From the NCBI RefSeq assembly GCF_021018895.1, contig NC_079376.1, forward strand, positions 21,827,001-21,891,000: DNA of 64,000 nt, in the 5' to 3' direction. Made by a program: the position numbers and the translations under genes. This document shows, one piece after another, positions 24,906-36,117 of the stretch (its first letter is position 1; every line of letters starts with the position of its first letter). The notes beneath the pieces were generated by a model. That model was given only the letters and a program-made list of their open reading frames with translations, did not search any database and had not been told where the DNA came from. The stretch is from Seriola aureovittata (lineage: Eukaryota; Chordata; Actinopteri; Carangiformes; Carangidae).

Positions 24906-27900
24906 CTACATCATCATTATAATGCACCAAAAACTCACTAGAACTAGAAAGAATTCACCAAAAGGACTTCGCGTGGCAGGAGCTCAACGGGAGCGCGAGG
25001 GCCAAGCATAAGCAAGGGGAATAATCCGGCACTGGGGACAAGGGGAGTGTGTTTTATGTAGGGTGCTGATTGGGCCGAACGAGCTGCAGGTGTGCCGGTG
25101 GAAGAGCGCTCCCGGAGATCGCCCCGCCTCTTGGCACTCACTGCAGGAAGGGGATAGAGAGAAGTCAAACAGGGGCAAAAACTAAACACAGAAAAACCCA
25201 AACCACAACAAGTCTAATATTATACAAAATACAATTCCTTGTCTGCTTTGGCATGATGTGTATGTAAAAGAAGATTCTCTATAAATGTTGTCCAATGATG
25301 TAATCTTCTGACATGAAGAAACCAAACATGAAATATTCTATCTTTTCCTGCAACAGACTCTCCTCCTCATTCTTTCAATGATGTGCTGTGATGACCCCAG
25401 CCGAGACGACTGGCAGAAATATAGTGTCGACAACAACAGGGAAGGTGGGGTCTCCCTCATTAGTGTGCATCTGCCGGCGCTTGGTAAACTCAGTGCAGAG
25501 CATGGGATGACCCATATTCCTGCCCTGTTATCTCTGATTGCTGCACTGTGGCAGAGGCTTGATTAAGTGTTTTCAGCCACTGTGCCACGCTTGAAATGTA
25601 GTGGGAAAAGTGAAGGCGAACATTTGACTTTCAAATGAGTCTGGCAGAGCTAAACTTGGAAGCCACATATAGGGGGTCTATTCTTGAACATTGGAAACAG
25701 AAAAGATAGAGGTTGAAAGTAGCAACACAAACAAAAGGACAAAGATGCAAAACAATAGAACAGCCATGAGTGAGAGCCGCGTATCGTTGTCGTTCGAAAC
25801 TTTTCCCGTCGTGAGTGAACACAAGTCTCTCGTCTCAGTAACTTAAAGTTATTGCAGGGAGGATGGATGCAGCCGCTGAATCTGCTTTAATCTAACGTGT
25901 CATTCAGCTTTTCCGCCAAGGCACTGCGCTATTTGTGGTCACTGCGGAGGAGAAAAGTTCATTATTGTGCATAAAAGTGTGTCAGCATTCAACGTGTCAC
26001 AGTCAGGGAGACAGTGAAGGCGCACATCTGCTGGAACAGGTTCTGAGTCATTGAAAATAAAAGAGTTTGCATGTCGACAGAAGTCAAACTGAAGCATTGT
26101 CAAGTGTTCTCTCGCTCAGTTTAGTTTTGGTGAGTGACAAATTGCTTTGAGTGTTGGTATACCCTCAGAACCTGTAATGAGCGAGGGCTTATCAACAAGC
26201 AATCATCGGATCTTATTTTAACGCATTTAGAGGAAATGAATATTCATACAGTGTGGCTGATTAATGTGTCACACTATTAAACGGAAAGTAACTTTTGCAA
26301 AAGGTGTCAAGTGCTGTGTGTACGAAGAAATTAAAAACACAGATTAGTGTTTGGTGCATTAGGCCGGCGAACAGACCTGAGCAACAGCCAGATAAATATA
26401 CACTTCATTGCTAATATAATTTTATCCACATGAAATCTGTAGTCCGGGCCAGCATCTCCTCAGATGATGATTTTTTTTCACATTTCTTAATGAAATTTGA
26501 AATGGGAACTTTTGCTCGAAACCTGCCTGTGAATTCATTGGTCTGGCACAAGAAGAAGTCCTTCAAATTCTCATACCAGACTCCAATTGGCAAATTGAAT
26601 TTTTACATTGCAAGATTAAAGGGCACAATATTCAGGCACGAGCAGCAGATGGCAAAACGGTGACCCAAGCACACAACCACTGTCAAGTACCAGTGGTCTT
26701 ACAAAACAACACTGTCCCAACCAACATCCCATATTTACTCTAATATATTGTTTTTATTTTGTTTATAACAACAACTGCAATTCCAAACCACTTATTATAG
26801 TTGCCTAATTATAGCCATACCATTACAGCCATGGGGAATGTTAATTTCTCTCATCAGTCCAGTAGTCGGTGATACATTTCAATCACAACTAAAATGACAA
26901 AAACTATAAGTGGGCAGGGCCTCACAGTAAGGCTGCTGAGAAAACCTGATTTTAAAACTATTTACTTTTAAATTCTGGGTAAGTTGTAGTTGAATTCAGG
27001 TGATATGGCAACGACTAAATGTTCTGAATTCACTCTCTATGTTTCTGTTTCCAGTAACACCGAACATAAAGAAAAAACTGAAATAGGAATACAGGCTGCG
27101 AAAAAGCACCTCTGCTGTGGCCAGAGTTTCAAATTCATTAACACACTAATGTATGCTGTTAGAAAAATTTAATTTAAAATAAAAAGCTAATGAAGTGAGA
27201 AAATATGAATCAGCACCAACACTAACAGTCTCCTCTGTGTTCAGATACACTCCGGCTGCTCTGTAGATTTAAAGGTTACCTGTGCGCTACTGATGTTCTA
27301 AAAATAACCGACTGTGCAGACTGTTGTACCGCTCACGACTGGATGAGAGGCATGGTAGACTAACTGTCAAGTAACAACAATAAGGAAAGGTTGTTGAAAA
27401 TTTGCAGTCAAGACCAAGAATGCAAAGTGATCGCGGCTCAAGGCACAAACATCAACAGACACGGTACTCTGCATATTATCTCTACATCAGGTGCGGCTGT
27501 GATTTGCTACTCCAAGTGCAGGAGTGTAGTCATAAGCAGGGTCATTACAACGTACATCTCGTGGAGCGTTCACAGCACTCTCATGTGAACTGGCCTCGAA
27601 GGTATTAAAAAAAAAAAAAGTAAAAGTTCACAGTGGCGTCAGGATAACTTAACACATTTGTACATTTTGTAATACATTTTGCTCAGGGTTCTCCTCTGTG
27701 ACCGTGCTCTAAATTCAGAGCTTCAGGGTCGTTTGGCCATGAGTCAGAGACTCTGCACAAACTGACATCACAGCGTAAAGAAGGGGCCAGGAGTCCTGAA
27801 TGAGATGTACCATCTCTGTTTGCATGAACGTTTTCCATTAACTTTGTTTTGATGTGTAAGATTCTTTTCACAGTCCTGTTCCCTTCCTCATGCATATATG

Positions 27901-28234
27901 AACTGACAGATTCATTTTGCACTCAACCAGCAGCATGTGGCCGCGCTAATGTTTTGACCTGACAATGTAAATTATTTGCCGCTTTTCCGAGATTCATATG
28001 AAAATGGCTTTTACTCATCTGTGCCTGATCAGTTCCTTTGCGGAATCATGCAGGTTCACTACATTATAAACACTGTAGAAATTCTTGCTTTGCCCCTTTT
28101 AGCCCATTTGAAGCTTCATCAAAAGCTCATCCTACATTTTGAATTGCACTTGAAATATAAAAAACTCCGGGATGCACCCCCCCTTCATTTAATGCTCCAA
28201 CCTGATATCTGAAGCTTTGACCCATCATCTCACC
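24906..28234. other. Unclassified non-coding stretch
   Basis: No gene or classified transposon is recognised in about 3.3 kb. Open frames are all under 90 codons. The region has AT-rich segments (for example 26200-26300) that could contain regulatory sequence, but nothing shows this directly. Confidence 0.35.
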
Positions 28235-28433
28235 CAAGTCAAGTCAAATTTTATTTATATATCCCAATGATCTCTACAGCATTATGACACCCCCTCGGTC
28301 CTTTGACCCTTGACGTGTACGAGGAAAACGCAACAAAAGAAAATGGGAGAAACCTCAGGAAGAGCAAAGGAGGGATGGAGGAGGGATCCCTCTTCCAGGA
28401 CAGACAGACAAGCAATAGATGTTAGATACAGCA

Positions 28434-29143
28434 GGGGAACTCAATTAAAATTCAAAGAGGTCTAATTGGGTAACATTACCTCAAGCAAAGGACCTTTTGA
28501 AATAAAATACCAAATTTTACAAACGAAATGAAACAGGCCTAAAGAATGTAGCTTGAATTTACCTTTTTCTTCTCTTTCGTTAACTGCATTTCACATCTTA
28601 ACAGTCTCATTTTTATAATTAAACAATCTCAACACATTTTAACAACTGAACAGCTTCCACCTCAGTTTTTCTTTCTTTCCCTCGTATATCCCACTCCCCG
28701 ACTTTTTTCACTCATCTCTCCCACTCTTTCTTGTCTCGTCTCAAGAGTGTTTGTGTCACGTGTGTCACTGACTGGCTGAAGTCGCAATTATTAGCTGCGT
28801 AGCGTCATGTGACCAGTGCCGTAAAGGCTGCCGCTGAGACCGATCAGCTGTGAGTGGGATGGGCCAATCTACGGCCGATAGATCATTTTTGGGCAGGTAT
28901 TGCAGATGACGCATGTTATATCAGTCTCAAACACTTTGTATAAGTTCCACACAGCAGGCATTGTTGTTTTGTCTCGGTGGCCTGCCTCGCACCGACGCAT
29001 CGACCAAGGTGGGAGGCGGGACTATACAGGACAGAGTGCTTCACTCGGGCGCAGACACCAAAGTATTAACAACAAGTGATCGGTGACTAGGAGCATCATG
29101 TGTTTTTTTATGAAAATCAGCCGATCAATTGGCGCATCCCTAC
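28434..29143. mobile_element. Probable DNA-transposon material nested in the LINE 3' UTR
   Basis: This block separates two parts of the LINE 3' region and has different composition, with a T/C-rich middle (28650-28745). The left edge starts 'caggggaactcaattaaaa', a hAT-like CAGGGG start. The right edge read inward starts 'tagggatgcgccaattgatc', like the ends of a common vertebrate non-autonomous hAT-type repeat. The two edges do not match each other and I found no target-site duplication. It may therefore be two overlapping insertions. Confidence 0.4.
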
Positions 29144-29608
29144 TTTCAGGATATGACAGCATCAGGGTCAGGGATCCAGACCGCGGTCCGCTTATTAGTG
29201 ACCTCTGGAATACAGCAATAAAGTAGATTTACAGTATGAACATGAAAATTATAGACCCTAAACATAAATGAAGAATCTGATCTGGGGAGGAATTCAAGCA
29301 GGTGCTTCCAACAGATATAACCTAAGCCACAGGAGCTCCTCTCCGACGAGAAGACCGGGAATGAGGACAGACTACACAAACAAATAAGAGGCAGCCCAGA
29401 CGCCTCATTCACACATCTAGGAGGCAACAGAAATACAGAGGGAGAGGCGCACAGTCAGGATGCTCATGTGCTCGAGGGAATAAACAAACAGCGGTTATCA
29501 GAAAGTTTACAGTAATCTTGTCAGCAGTACAACATGGACTACACCGTACGTCCTGTCAGCGGGAGAATGGTAACGGTACCAGGCCTGAGGTGATCAAAGA
29601 ATAAGCCC

Positions 29609-31199
29609 CTAACTGAAAGTAAAGGCATAGAGATGAGTTTTAAGTTTGGATTTGAAGCTCTCAACAGAGTAAGACAGTCTGATGTCAGCAGGTTGTTTCA
29701 GAGGAAGAGAGCATGATGGGAAAAAGGCCTGCAGCCTGCTGACTTCTGAGGACCGACAGGAGCCCTGCACTCTGAGAGTGGAGAGCTCGGGACGGAATAT
29801 AAGGTTTAAAGAGAACACACATGGTAAGGAGTCTGACCATTTATGATTTTGCATGTCATTATGGTTGTATGTCTGACATGGACAGGGAGTGGCCAATGGA
29901 GGGAAGCTAAAGTTGGTGTCATGTGGTAAGATTTCCTTGATGTAGTTAAAATTCTAGCTGCAGCTACTAATCATCACATCACTAGTAATCAAGTCTGGAT
30001 GACACAAAGGTATGGATTAGACCAAATTTGAGCTGTTACATGAGTTTAAAAAGGCTCTTGATGATGTTTTTAATGTGCTGATCAAAAGAGAGGGTAGGAT
30101 CAAATGTAAAACTAAGGTTTTTGGCTGTCAGACTTTGTTCAAACTGGTGTCTATGTTGGCCAGCACCTCAGTTTTATCAGAATTTAGAAGCAAGAAAATT
30201 CATTGATATTCGGCTTTTCACAGCAGAGAATCAGGGTACAATTTAGGAAGGGTCCTCAGCTTTGACAGGAAGACACAACCCTAAGATACTCCACATTATA
30301 CATCAGAAAATACTGAGTAGTATTGAGTATTATTGTAGGAAACAAACTGTGTTCTTTCAGGTTGGTAAGATTTTAACCACATGAGGACCAGGCCAGAGAC
30401 ACCATATTGGTTATCCAGTCCGTCTAGGAGTACGCAATGATCTATGATATCAAAGGCTGCACTGAGATCAAGTAAGAGAAGCACGGAGGTGGAATCCATA
30501 GAGAGCAGAAGATCATTTACCAGTGTAGCAGATGCAGTTTCAGTGCATTGACAGGCCCTGAAGATAGAAAAGATTCACAAAGATAACTGTTTGATACGTA
30601 TGTGGGCTGAAAACTGCTGATGCACAACTCTCTGTCTGGTACTTTGGAAAAGAGTGGAAGGTTGGAAAACTGTTCAGTAATTATGAAGAGAACTTGGATT
30701 ATGGAGTAGTTTCTCAAGTAAAGGTTTCACCATAGGGCTTTTAAAGCTAATTGGGATAATGCCAGATGTGGATTGTAGCTTCCAAAACTGGCCACAGATG
30801 TTTGGAAAGTCTTGTTGGTAGAGGGTCTAGCAGGGAAATTGTCAGTTTTAAAGTCAACAACAAATGGTTCTGCAGAAAAAGCGGGAGAATTTTGTATCTA
30901 ATCTATTTTATTGCAGAAAAAGTCATAAAAAAATCATGAGCAGGGAATCTAGGATTGCATTTATTGTTACAGACAGGGCGAGACAAACATACTAATGCTA
31001 ATGTTAAGATTACCATTAGCAAAATAGTGAAAAGATGGTCTATTTTTGGATGACGGCCTCTTGGTTTAATATGTTTGCCCAGTCCAAATGAGCATAAGTT
31101 AGTCATCACTGGTAGTAATCGGTAAACTTCAGCCGAGTACCTTGTAATGGCCAGGGGTTTCCCCAGTTTTGACAAGTAAAAGCCTTGCTGCTGGCCCAT
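29609..31199 (-). pseudogene. L2-like LINE ORF2 remnant: linker, reverse transcriptase, C-terminus
   Basis: The clearest part is 30499-30296, which reads LLLLDLSAAFDIIDHCVLLD then GVSGLVLMWLKSYQPERTQF. These are reverse-transcriptase palm motifs, including the first catalytic aspartate, of the L2/CR1 group. Upstream, 30660-30600 keeps SNLPLFSKVPD, the decayed form of an NLPFLSKVLE-type motif. Downstream are SDKTEVLA (about 30180), SFDQHI (about 30090) and, near the end, ADIRLSYSVESFKSKLKTHL (29700-29620). Many stops and frame changes break it, so no protein is made. The stretch 31199-30903 has an open frame that fits the endonuclease-to-RT linker by position, but with weaker similarity. Confidence 0.85.
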
Positions 31200-31200
31200 G

Positions 31201-32309
31201 TATAAACTAGGTCACAAAATAGTTTGCAGTTGCCATGAAGGCAGTGCTGATTTCTGTCACTCGAGATAATTAATTCCGAAATGACAGCTCAGCTCACATG
31301 CATAGGTTCACTTGTGCATAATAAGAAGTGAATGGCGTCTGAATGAAATTAGTAATCGTCCTGTCCTAGTAGACACTCGTCAATTCTGGAGTATTGTGAT
31401 ACTAAATGAACACAAACCCTATCTTTTATCAATTATTGCTATGTAGTGTTACAGCTATATTCCGTGCTTACTTCTTCACTGTTTTTACCTTCTTTTTATG
31501 ATTATAAAGAGCATACACTGCTCAATAAATAATTATCACTCCTCCACCTCCCTTCACATCTAGCCGCTTGAGAGTGAGGCAGGGGCAGAGAGCAGGGACA
31601 GTGCAGAGAGCTCCACTTACTGAGGTGAGTGATGAAAGTGATTTGACAGTTTAGAATAAACTGTGCAGACTGTCTTCTCTGAATTTTATGGAAATCAGCT
31701 GGGATGTTGAATAGGAAACACTTCAGTCAAGGTGCACCACCTGACCAACATAGACAGGAGAGCATCATTTATTTGGAAATTTCATAACTCGATGTCAGAC
31801 CGTTCCTAGGTGAACCACTTTCCAACTATAAATCCACAATGCACCCTCAAATCACGGACAACACCTTTGCATTTTTTTTCCTAGTTACTAATCACTGAAT
31901 TTCTTTAATCAACATGTCATCATGAACCTGCTTCCTAGCTTGTACAGAGGGCACGAGAGCAACAAAGAAGAAATAGGCTGAGATAAACAAGAGAGTGTCA
32001 AGTAACCGGTGCTCTCAAACACAGTGTCAGCACATGATACATTGTGATGATTTTATGTTTTAAAAAGTGCCAAAAAATCTTACAGATGGGGATCTTTAAT
32101 ATATAAAGAATGACAGGCATATTCAATTTGCCACCTCTGTATCTGGGAAGCAGAGGCAAGATTAGACATTGAAGAGAGGGAGAGCCAGGCTGAGATATAT
32201 AACAAGCCAAATCAGCCTGACGCAAGAGTCCTTCCATACCAGCAACCTCCAAGTAAAACAAAGATTTCAGGAAAAGACGTTCAGATACTATCCATAGCTT
32301 CTTTATTCT
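31201..32309. other. Unclassified non-coding stretch
   Basis: No gene or classified repeat is recognised, apart from a weak exon-like segment at 31564-31624 listed separately. Confidence 0.4.
31564..31624 (+). other. Weak candidate exon (possibly non-coding)
   Basis: A pyrimidine-rich acceptor ('cacctcccttcacatctag') precedes 61 bases that are GC- and purine-rich, followed by a strong donor 'gag|gtgagtgatg'. One frame is open across the segment (RLRVRQGQRAGTVQRAPLTE) but matches nothing I know. It could be an exon of a long non-coding or untranslated transcript, or chance. Confidence 0.15.
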
Positions 32310-32990
32310 CCCAGTGCAAATGGCGCGTTTGTTTTTTATTGCATAGAAGCCTTCAAAAGACAGAGTGGCACGGTTGCAAAAAAATATGGATCAAGCCTGT
32401 GTGTCAACTGGTTCTAGAAACTGGAAAAGAGCAATTTTCCACCCACCAGCTGAGTCAAACACACAAACGCCAACACGCATACACCAACAAAGAAGTATTA
32501 AAACACGGCTATCCACAGCCAGGAAGCGGCAGCAAAGAGACGCAAGGTCATGCCTGCTCAAAATAAGTTGATCGGTTCACCAGGGTCAAGCTCTGCATGG
32601 CCATGACAGTGATGAAGACAATCTGAGGCAGCTTCTGCAGCTCAGATCAGAAGATGATGATGTGCTGAAGAGATGGCTTAAGCCCTCAAACAATTACACA
32701 AGCACTGAAATTCAGAATGATATTTTGAATATCATGTCCAACTCCATCATTAGGATAATTGCAAATACTCTACATGGGCTGCCCACACTGAGGTTCAGCA
32801 TTGCTATTGATGGGACCCAGGATGTGTCGGGAGTTGAGCAAGAGACTGTTACGTGGGTCATGATCTTGTCCTTCATGAAGACTTTATAGGTCTACATGAG
32901 ACATCTTCAACAACAGGAAAGAATCTACAGTTGATCTTGATTTTGTCTTGTCTTTGAGGGCTGACCTGCAATGGAGCTGCAAAAATGTTC
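32310..32990 (+). pseudogene. ZMYM1-like hAT transposase remnant
   Basis: The plus strand holds scattered pieces of a hAT transposase of the TTF-finger/ZMYM1 type. Near 32400-32460 STGSRNWKRAIF resembles the 'W-nWKkA' end of a TTF-type zinc finger. At 32662-32880 the frame gives EIQNDILNIMSNSIIRIIA and later FSIAIDGTQDVSGVEQETV, the conserved block with the first catalytic aspartate (the D of DGTQDVSG). Just after, in another frame, comes EDFIGLHETSSTTGKNL and then a decayed NGAAKM, equivalent to a YDGAANMSG-type motif. Frameshifts and stops make it non-functional. I found no terminal repeats, so the element's limits are unknown. Confidence 0.8.
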
Positions 32991-33073
32991 TGTGATTTTG
33001 ATTGCTTAGTCTGGAGGAAATGGCTGCATCGGGCTCCTCTGAGATGTGACGCCCGCAACTACTAGCAACTACT

Positions 33074-33290
33074 CACAGTCCAGCATGAAGCGCACAGTAG
33101 CAGAGATGTTAGCAGGTACTCACAGTCCAGCATGAAGCACACAGTAGCAGAGATGTTAGCAACCACTCAGAGTCCAGCATCAAGTACACAACAGCAAAGA
33201 TGCTATCAGAGTCAACTTGAAATGCTTAGGGAGCTTAGCAGAGTCCAGCATGAAGCACACAGTAGCAGATATGATCTAAATCTATGAAGC
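33074..33290. repeat. 47-bp tandem repeat, about four units
   Basis: Units start at 33074, 33121, 33168 and 33239. The first two are 47 bp long and differ at four positions; the third is more diverged. The fourth restores the 'agagtccagcatgaagcac' core after a 71-bp spacing. The shared core is 'gtccagcatgaagc-cacagtagcaga'. It lies just after the hAT remnant and may be part of that element or a local expansion. Confidence 0.85.
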
Positions 33291-34289
33291 ATGTAAATCT
33301 ATTTTAGTAGACACCAATAATAAAATGATGAACACTAAAAATAGCCATAATATGTCCTTATTTGCTATTTGAAATGTCAGCAAATATGTATTTTATATTT
33401 TAGCCAAAAAGTATACATCAGGATCCTGTTCCACAAAGCTATTACGATGTTATCCAGCTACCTTGATGGATTTGCTCTCACACATTCCTCAAACCTTTGC
33501 CACTTATGAATTCGAGACTGTTGCTTCTCATGGCAGATGGTTATTATATTCACGCCTTTTGTCATGACATGTTGCCCTGAATATTTATGTGGAATGCATC
33601 CTGGTAGCCGTGTTGTGTGTGTAAAAATGTGTGTAAACAAAGCCACCAAGATTCATAACAGCATAATCTATTTTTTGTTACGTTAGGATGGAGTGGAGTG
33701 TAGAAGTGAGAGCTCAGGACCACATGTTCCACTCGGTAACCTTTATGTAAACCAAAACCCCTATATGATACTATCTGTATCGGTCTAATAACACAACTCT
33801 GATGTCACTACATCCATTACACAGCTCTGATAACACTCCAGCTCTGAGACACAGGCCTCAGGTCCTGGAGATTCTTCATTATAGTAAAAATGATTGGAAG
33901 ATGAATGTAGTTTATTGGAGAATCCTTGGGGGCACTTTGACTACAGTTGTCCTCTCTGCTTTACTCATTAATTTGATAAGATTAAAGAAATTAATTTAAC
34001 CCAAATTGCAACTGCATGCAAGAATAAAAAGATCCTCAAGTTTAAATAAACAATGAGTGGATAAAGATGGCTCTGAATCAGTCATCAAGTAAATGACTTT
34101 ACTTTTAGCTTTTTTAATATCTTCTAATGTGTGATCCGGGGCCAATGACTTCCTCAAAATGTACCCATAATTTTCCTTATGATAGTATAGTCAGATACAA
34201 GTATTAAACCACATGTTAAAAGGCACCAGAATTGAGGAAATTACATTTACGTTGTTAAAAACCCACATTTCCAATGCTTCCTACACCCA
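33291..34289. other. Unclassified non-coding stretch
   Basis: No gene is recognised. The stretch at about 33420-33480 ('ggatcctgttccacaaagct') looks like the edge of a common fish DNA repeat, but no partner end was found. Confidence 0.35.
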
Positions 34290-34860
34290 TGTTCATAATA
34301 GATGTAATGTGGAGACAGTCAGATCAGAAAACACTATCCCATAGACAAACTGGGTGAAACCAAAAGTGTCAATAAGTGCCAGAAAGGCCTTATTTAAATG
34401 ATCAGAGGCTTTAATTAAGTCAATATTGAAGTCACCTGTAATTAGAATCTCATCAGAATGAAAAACAAGATCTGAGATAAATCCTCTAAATTCTTCTACA
34501 ACTTGTGAATAAGGGCCAGTTAGTCTGCAGAGTACCACAAGGGGGAATGGTCGGATTCTATTGTACATATGTGTATAATACAAAACAATTTCTATCTGAC
34601 AGAGATGGTTTTAATACAAAAGCCCCACAAGAGTTGAAAGTAATGTCGAGTTTGAAGATTAAATTGAAAATAGACTTGGGGATTAAGACAACTTGATTAG
34701 TAGGCCAAGCAACATGGGCATTGGTATACTCAGGTGGGGACGCTTCATTTAATGTTAAAAAGAAATGTTTTTTTTAAGCCATGTTTGACATTAGTCAATC
34801 ATATCCACATTATGCTGGAGAATCACATCATGGGCGAGACCCTATTGTCAAACCTAACTT
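34290..34860 (-). pseudogene. L2-like LINE apurinic endonuclease remnant
   Basis: The minus strand keeps the order of an APE-type endonuclease of an L2-like LINE. It reads DVILQHNVDMI near 34830, EASPPEYTNAHV near 34735 (decayed LNEASPP motif), and then an open frame with GPYSQVVEEFRGFISDLV and ILITGDFNIDL (34480-34415). GDFNID is the catalytic-core motif of these endonucleases. DTFGFTQFV follows near 34350. The coding sequence ends abruptly there and no reverse transcriptase follows at lower coordinates, so this is an isolated fragment. It is not simply the missing front of the element at 28235-31200, because other sequence separates them. Confidence 0.82.
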
Positions 34861-34989
34861 AAACCCCATCTATATTTCTGGATAAAATAGCATCACTGGG
34901 GTCTCTAGGTAGCTGCCAATGCTAATCTAACATTGCAAGTGATGTAGAGACCACGCTATTACTAGTGTAAATCGTTTTAAAAAGCACCT

Positions 34990-35195
34990 TTTTACCCTAA
35001 CAGTTTACAAATTGCTTTACAATTTTTTGCGACTCATTCATCCATTCTCACACACACCAATGGCGGTGGAGGCGCCATGGAAGGCGCTTTGCACTGCCAT
35101 TCAGAGCAACTTGGGGTTCAGTGTTTAGGTGTGTTGAACTGCCAAGCCTGCGATCAGTGGACAGCCTGCTCTACCACGCAGGCTAACCGGACTAC
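34990..35195 (-). mobile_element. tRNA-derived SINE, minus strand
   Basis: On the minus strand a tRNA-like head is visible with an A-box-like 'gcgtggtagagcaggc' (35178-35163), followed by 'gtccactgatcgcaggc'. The body then contains 'gaaccccaagttgctctga' and 'ggtgtgtgtgagaatgg', as in a well-known family of fish tRNA-derived SINEs. The B-box region (near 35140) is damaged and there seems to be a small deletion between head and body. It is not a functional tRNA gene. Confidence 0.75.
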
Positions 35196-35898
35196 CAATA
35201 GGCCACACACCCGGTTGCTTACACGTACAAGCCTTACCACACCAGCGAACATGAATAAACCCCGCACCACCTACTGATGAGGCTATGCTAGTGCTAAGAG
35301 TAAGAGGCTGACTAAGAAGCAGCAACAGGTAGGAGAGTTAGCAGACAGCAGTTGATGGTCTCATGGAAAATCACAAAACATGATCACTGGAAGCAACGTC
35401 ACCAAGCCACATTAGTGTGTCTTTGAGGGGTTCCTCAAGCACTCCTCTTAACCTTGAGTCATTACACTGGTTCACCGTGTCAGATAGACTTCTGCATGGG
35501 GAGGTGACTTGGTGCTTGCACACGGGCCGAAAAGTTAAATGACTGAGGCACTAGAGTTGGAGAGCACACTTAAATCACCAACCAGCATCCCAGTCAGAAA
35601 AGAGACCAATTTATTCCAAGAGCGCTTGGCTCCTCTGCCAAGTGCCATGTGTGGTGATGAGACAACTCCAGGACTGCCTATAAGATCCCTGATGAGCCAG
35701 GATGTGGGGATGAGGAAACAGTAAACAATACTGAGGGAAAAATGTTCCAGGTCCTTGGCGCAGTAAGTGGTTGTCAAGGCGACACCTAATAAAAGTCAAG
35801 GGAACCTATGTTTTAGCTTCAACTCTGATTGATGCATACAGTTTGTGTTTATTTGGCTACTGTGCTTTTGGCAGTTGCAAACATTTGCATTAAACAGA
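35196..35898. other. Unclassified non-coding stretch
   Basis: No gene is recognised. The frames at 35535-35799 on both strands are overlapping shadows without a motif. Confidence 0.35.
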
Positions 35899-36117
35899 TC
35901 AACTGTGAGTAAGAAAAAGTGTTTTAAGACTGGATTTAAATGTCTCACTAGGGCTGGTCTTATTAACCACAGAGCAGAATTCATTCCACAGATAAGAAGC
36001 ACTGTATGAAAATGCTCGAATGCTTTTTAATGGTTCTTGAAACAAAGATAAATGCTGCCCTAAGAGTTTAGTGCGTACATTAATTTGCTGTATCTGGACA
36101 ACAAAGTTAATTTCCAT
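35899..36117 (-). pseudogene. LINE ORF2 C-terminal fragment
   Basis: The minus-strand frame reads SIRAFSYSASYLWNEF and then SETFKSSLKTLFL. This is the order of the RAFS-AAP-LWN and FK--LKT-LF motifs that end the ORF2 of L2-like LINEs, as seen in decayed form at 1075-1243. The upstream part of ORF2 is absent and no clear 3' tail is visible below 35899. It is a short orphan fragment. Confidence 0.55.

Larger units (their letters stand above)
28235..31200 (-). mobile_element. Long degraded L2-like LINE, minus strand
   Basis: Read on the minus strand, this holds in order an ORF2 linker region (about 31200-30900), a reverse transcriptase (30760-30296), a thumb/C-terminal region (30240-29609) and a 3' UTR ending at 28235 in TTGACTTGACTTG, the typical LINE tail repeat. 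The tail block at 28235-28433 contains 'gggatccctcttccagga' and 'gaaacctcaggaagagcaa', well-known pieces of fish L2-like 3' UTRs. The endonuclease end is missing, so the element is 5'-truncated. The 3' UTR seems to be interrupted by later DNA at about 28434-29143. Confidence 0.85.

Noticed and set aside
33074..33290. Possible CRISPR-like array because of evenly spaced repeats
   Set aside because: The units are contiguous 47-bp tandem repeats without unique spacers, and the genome is a vertebrate.
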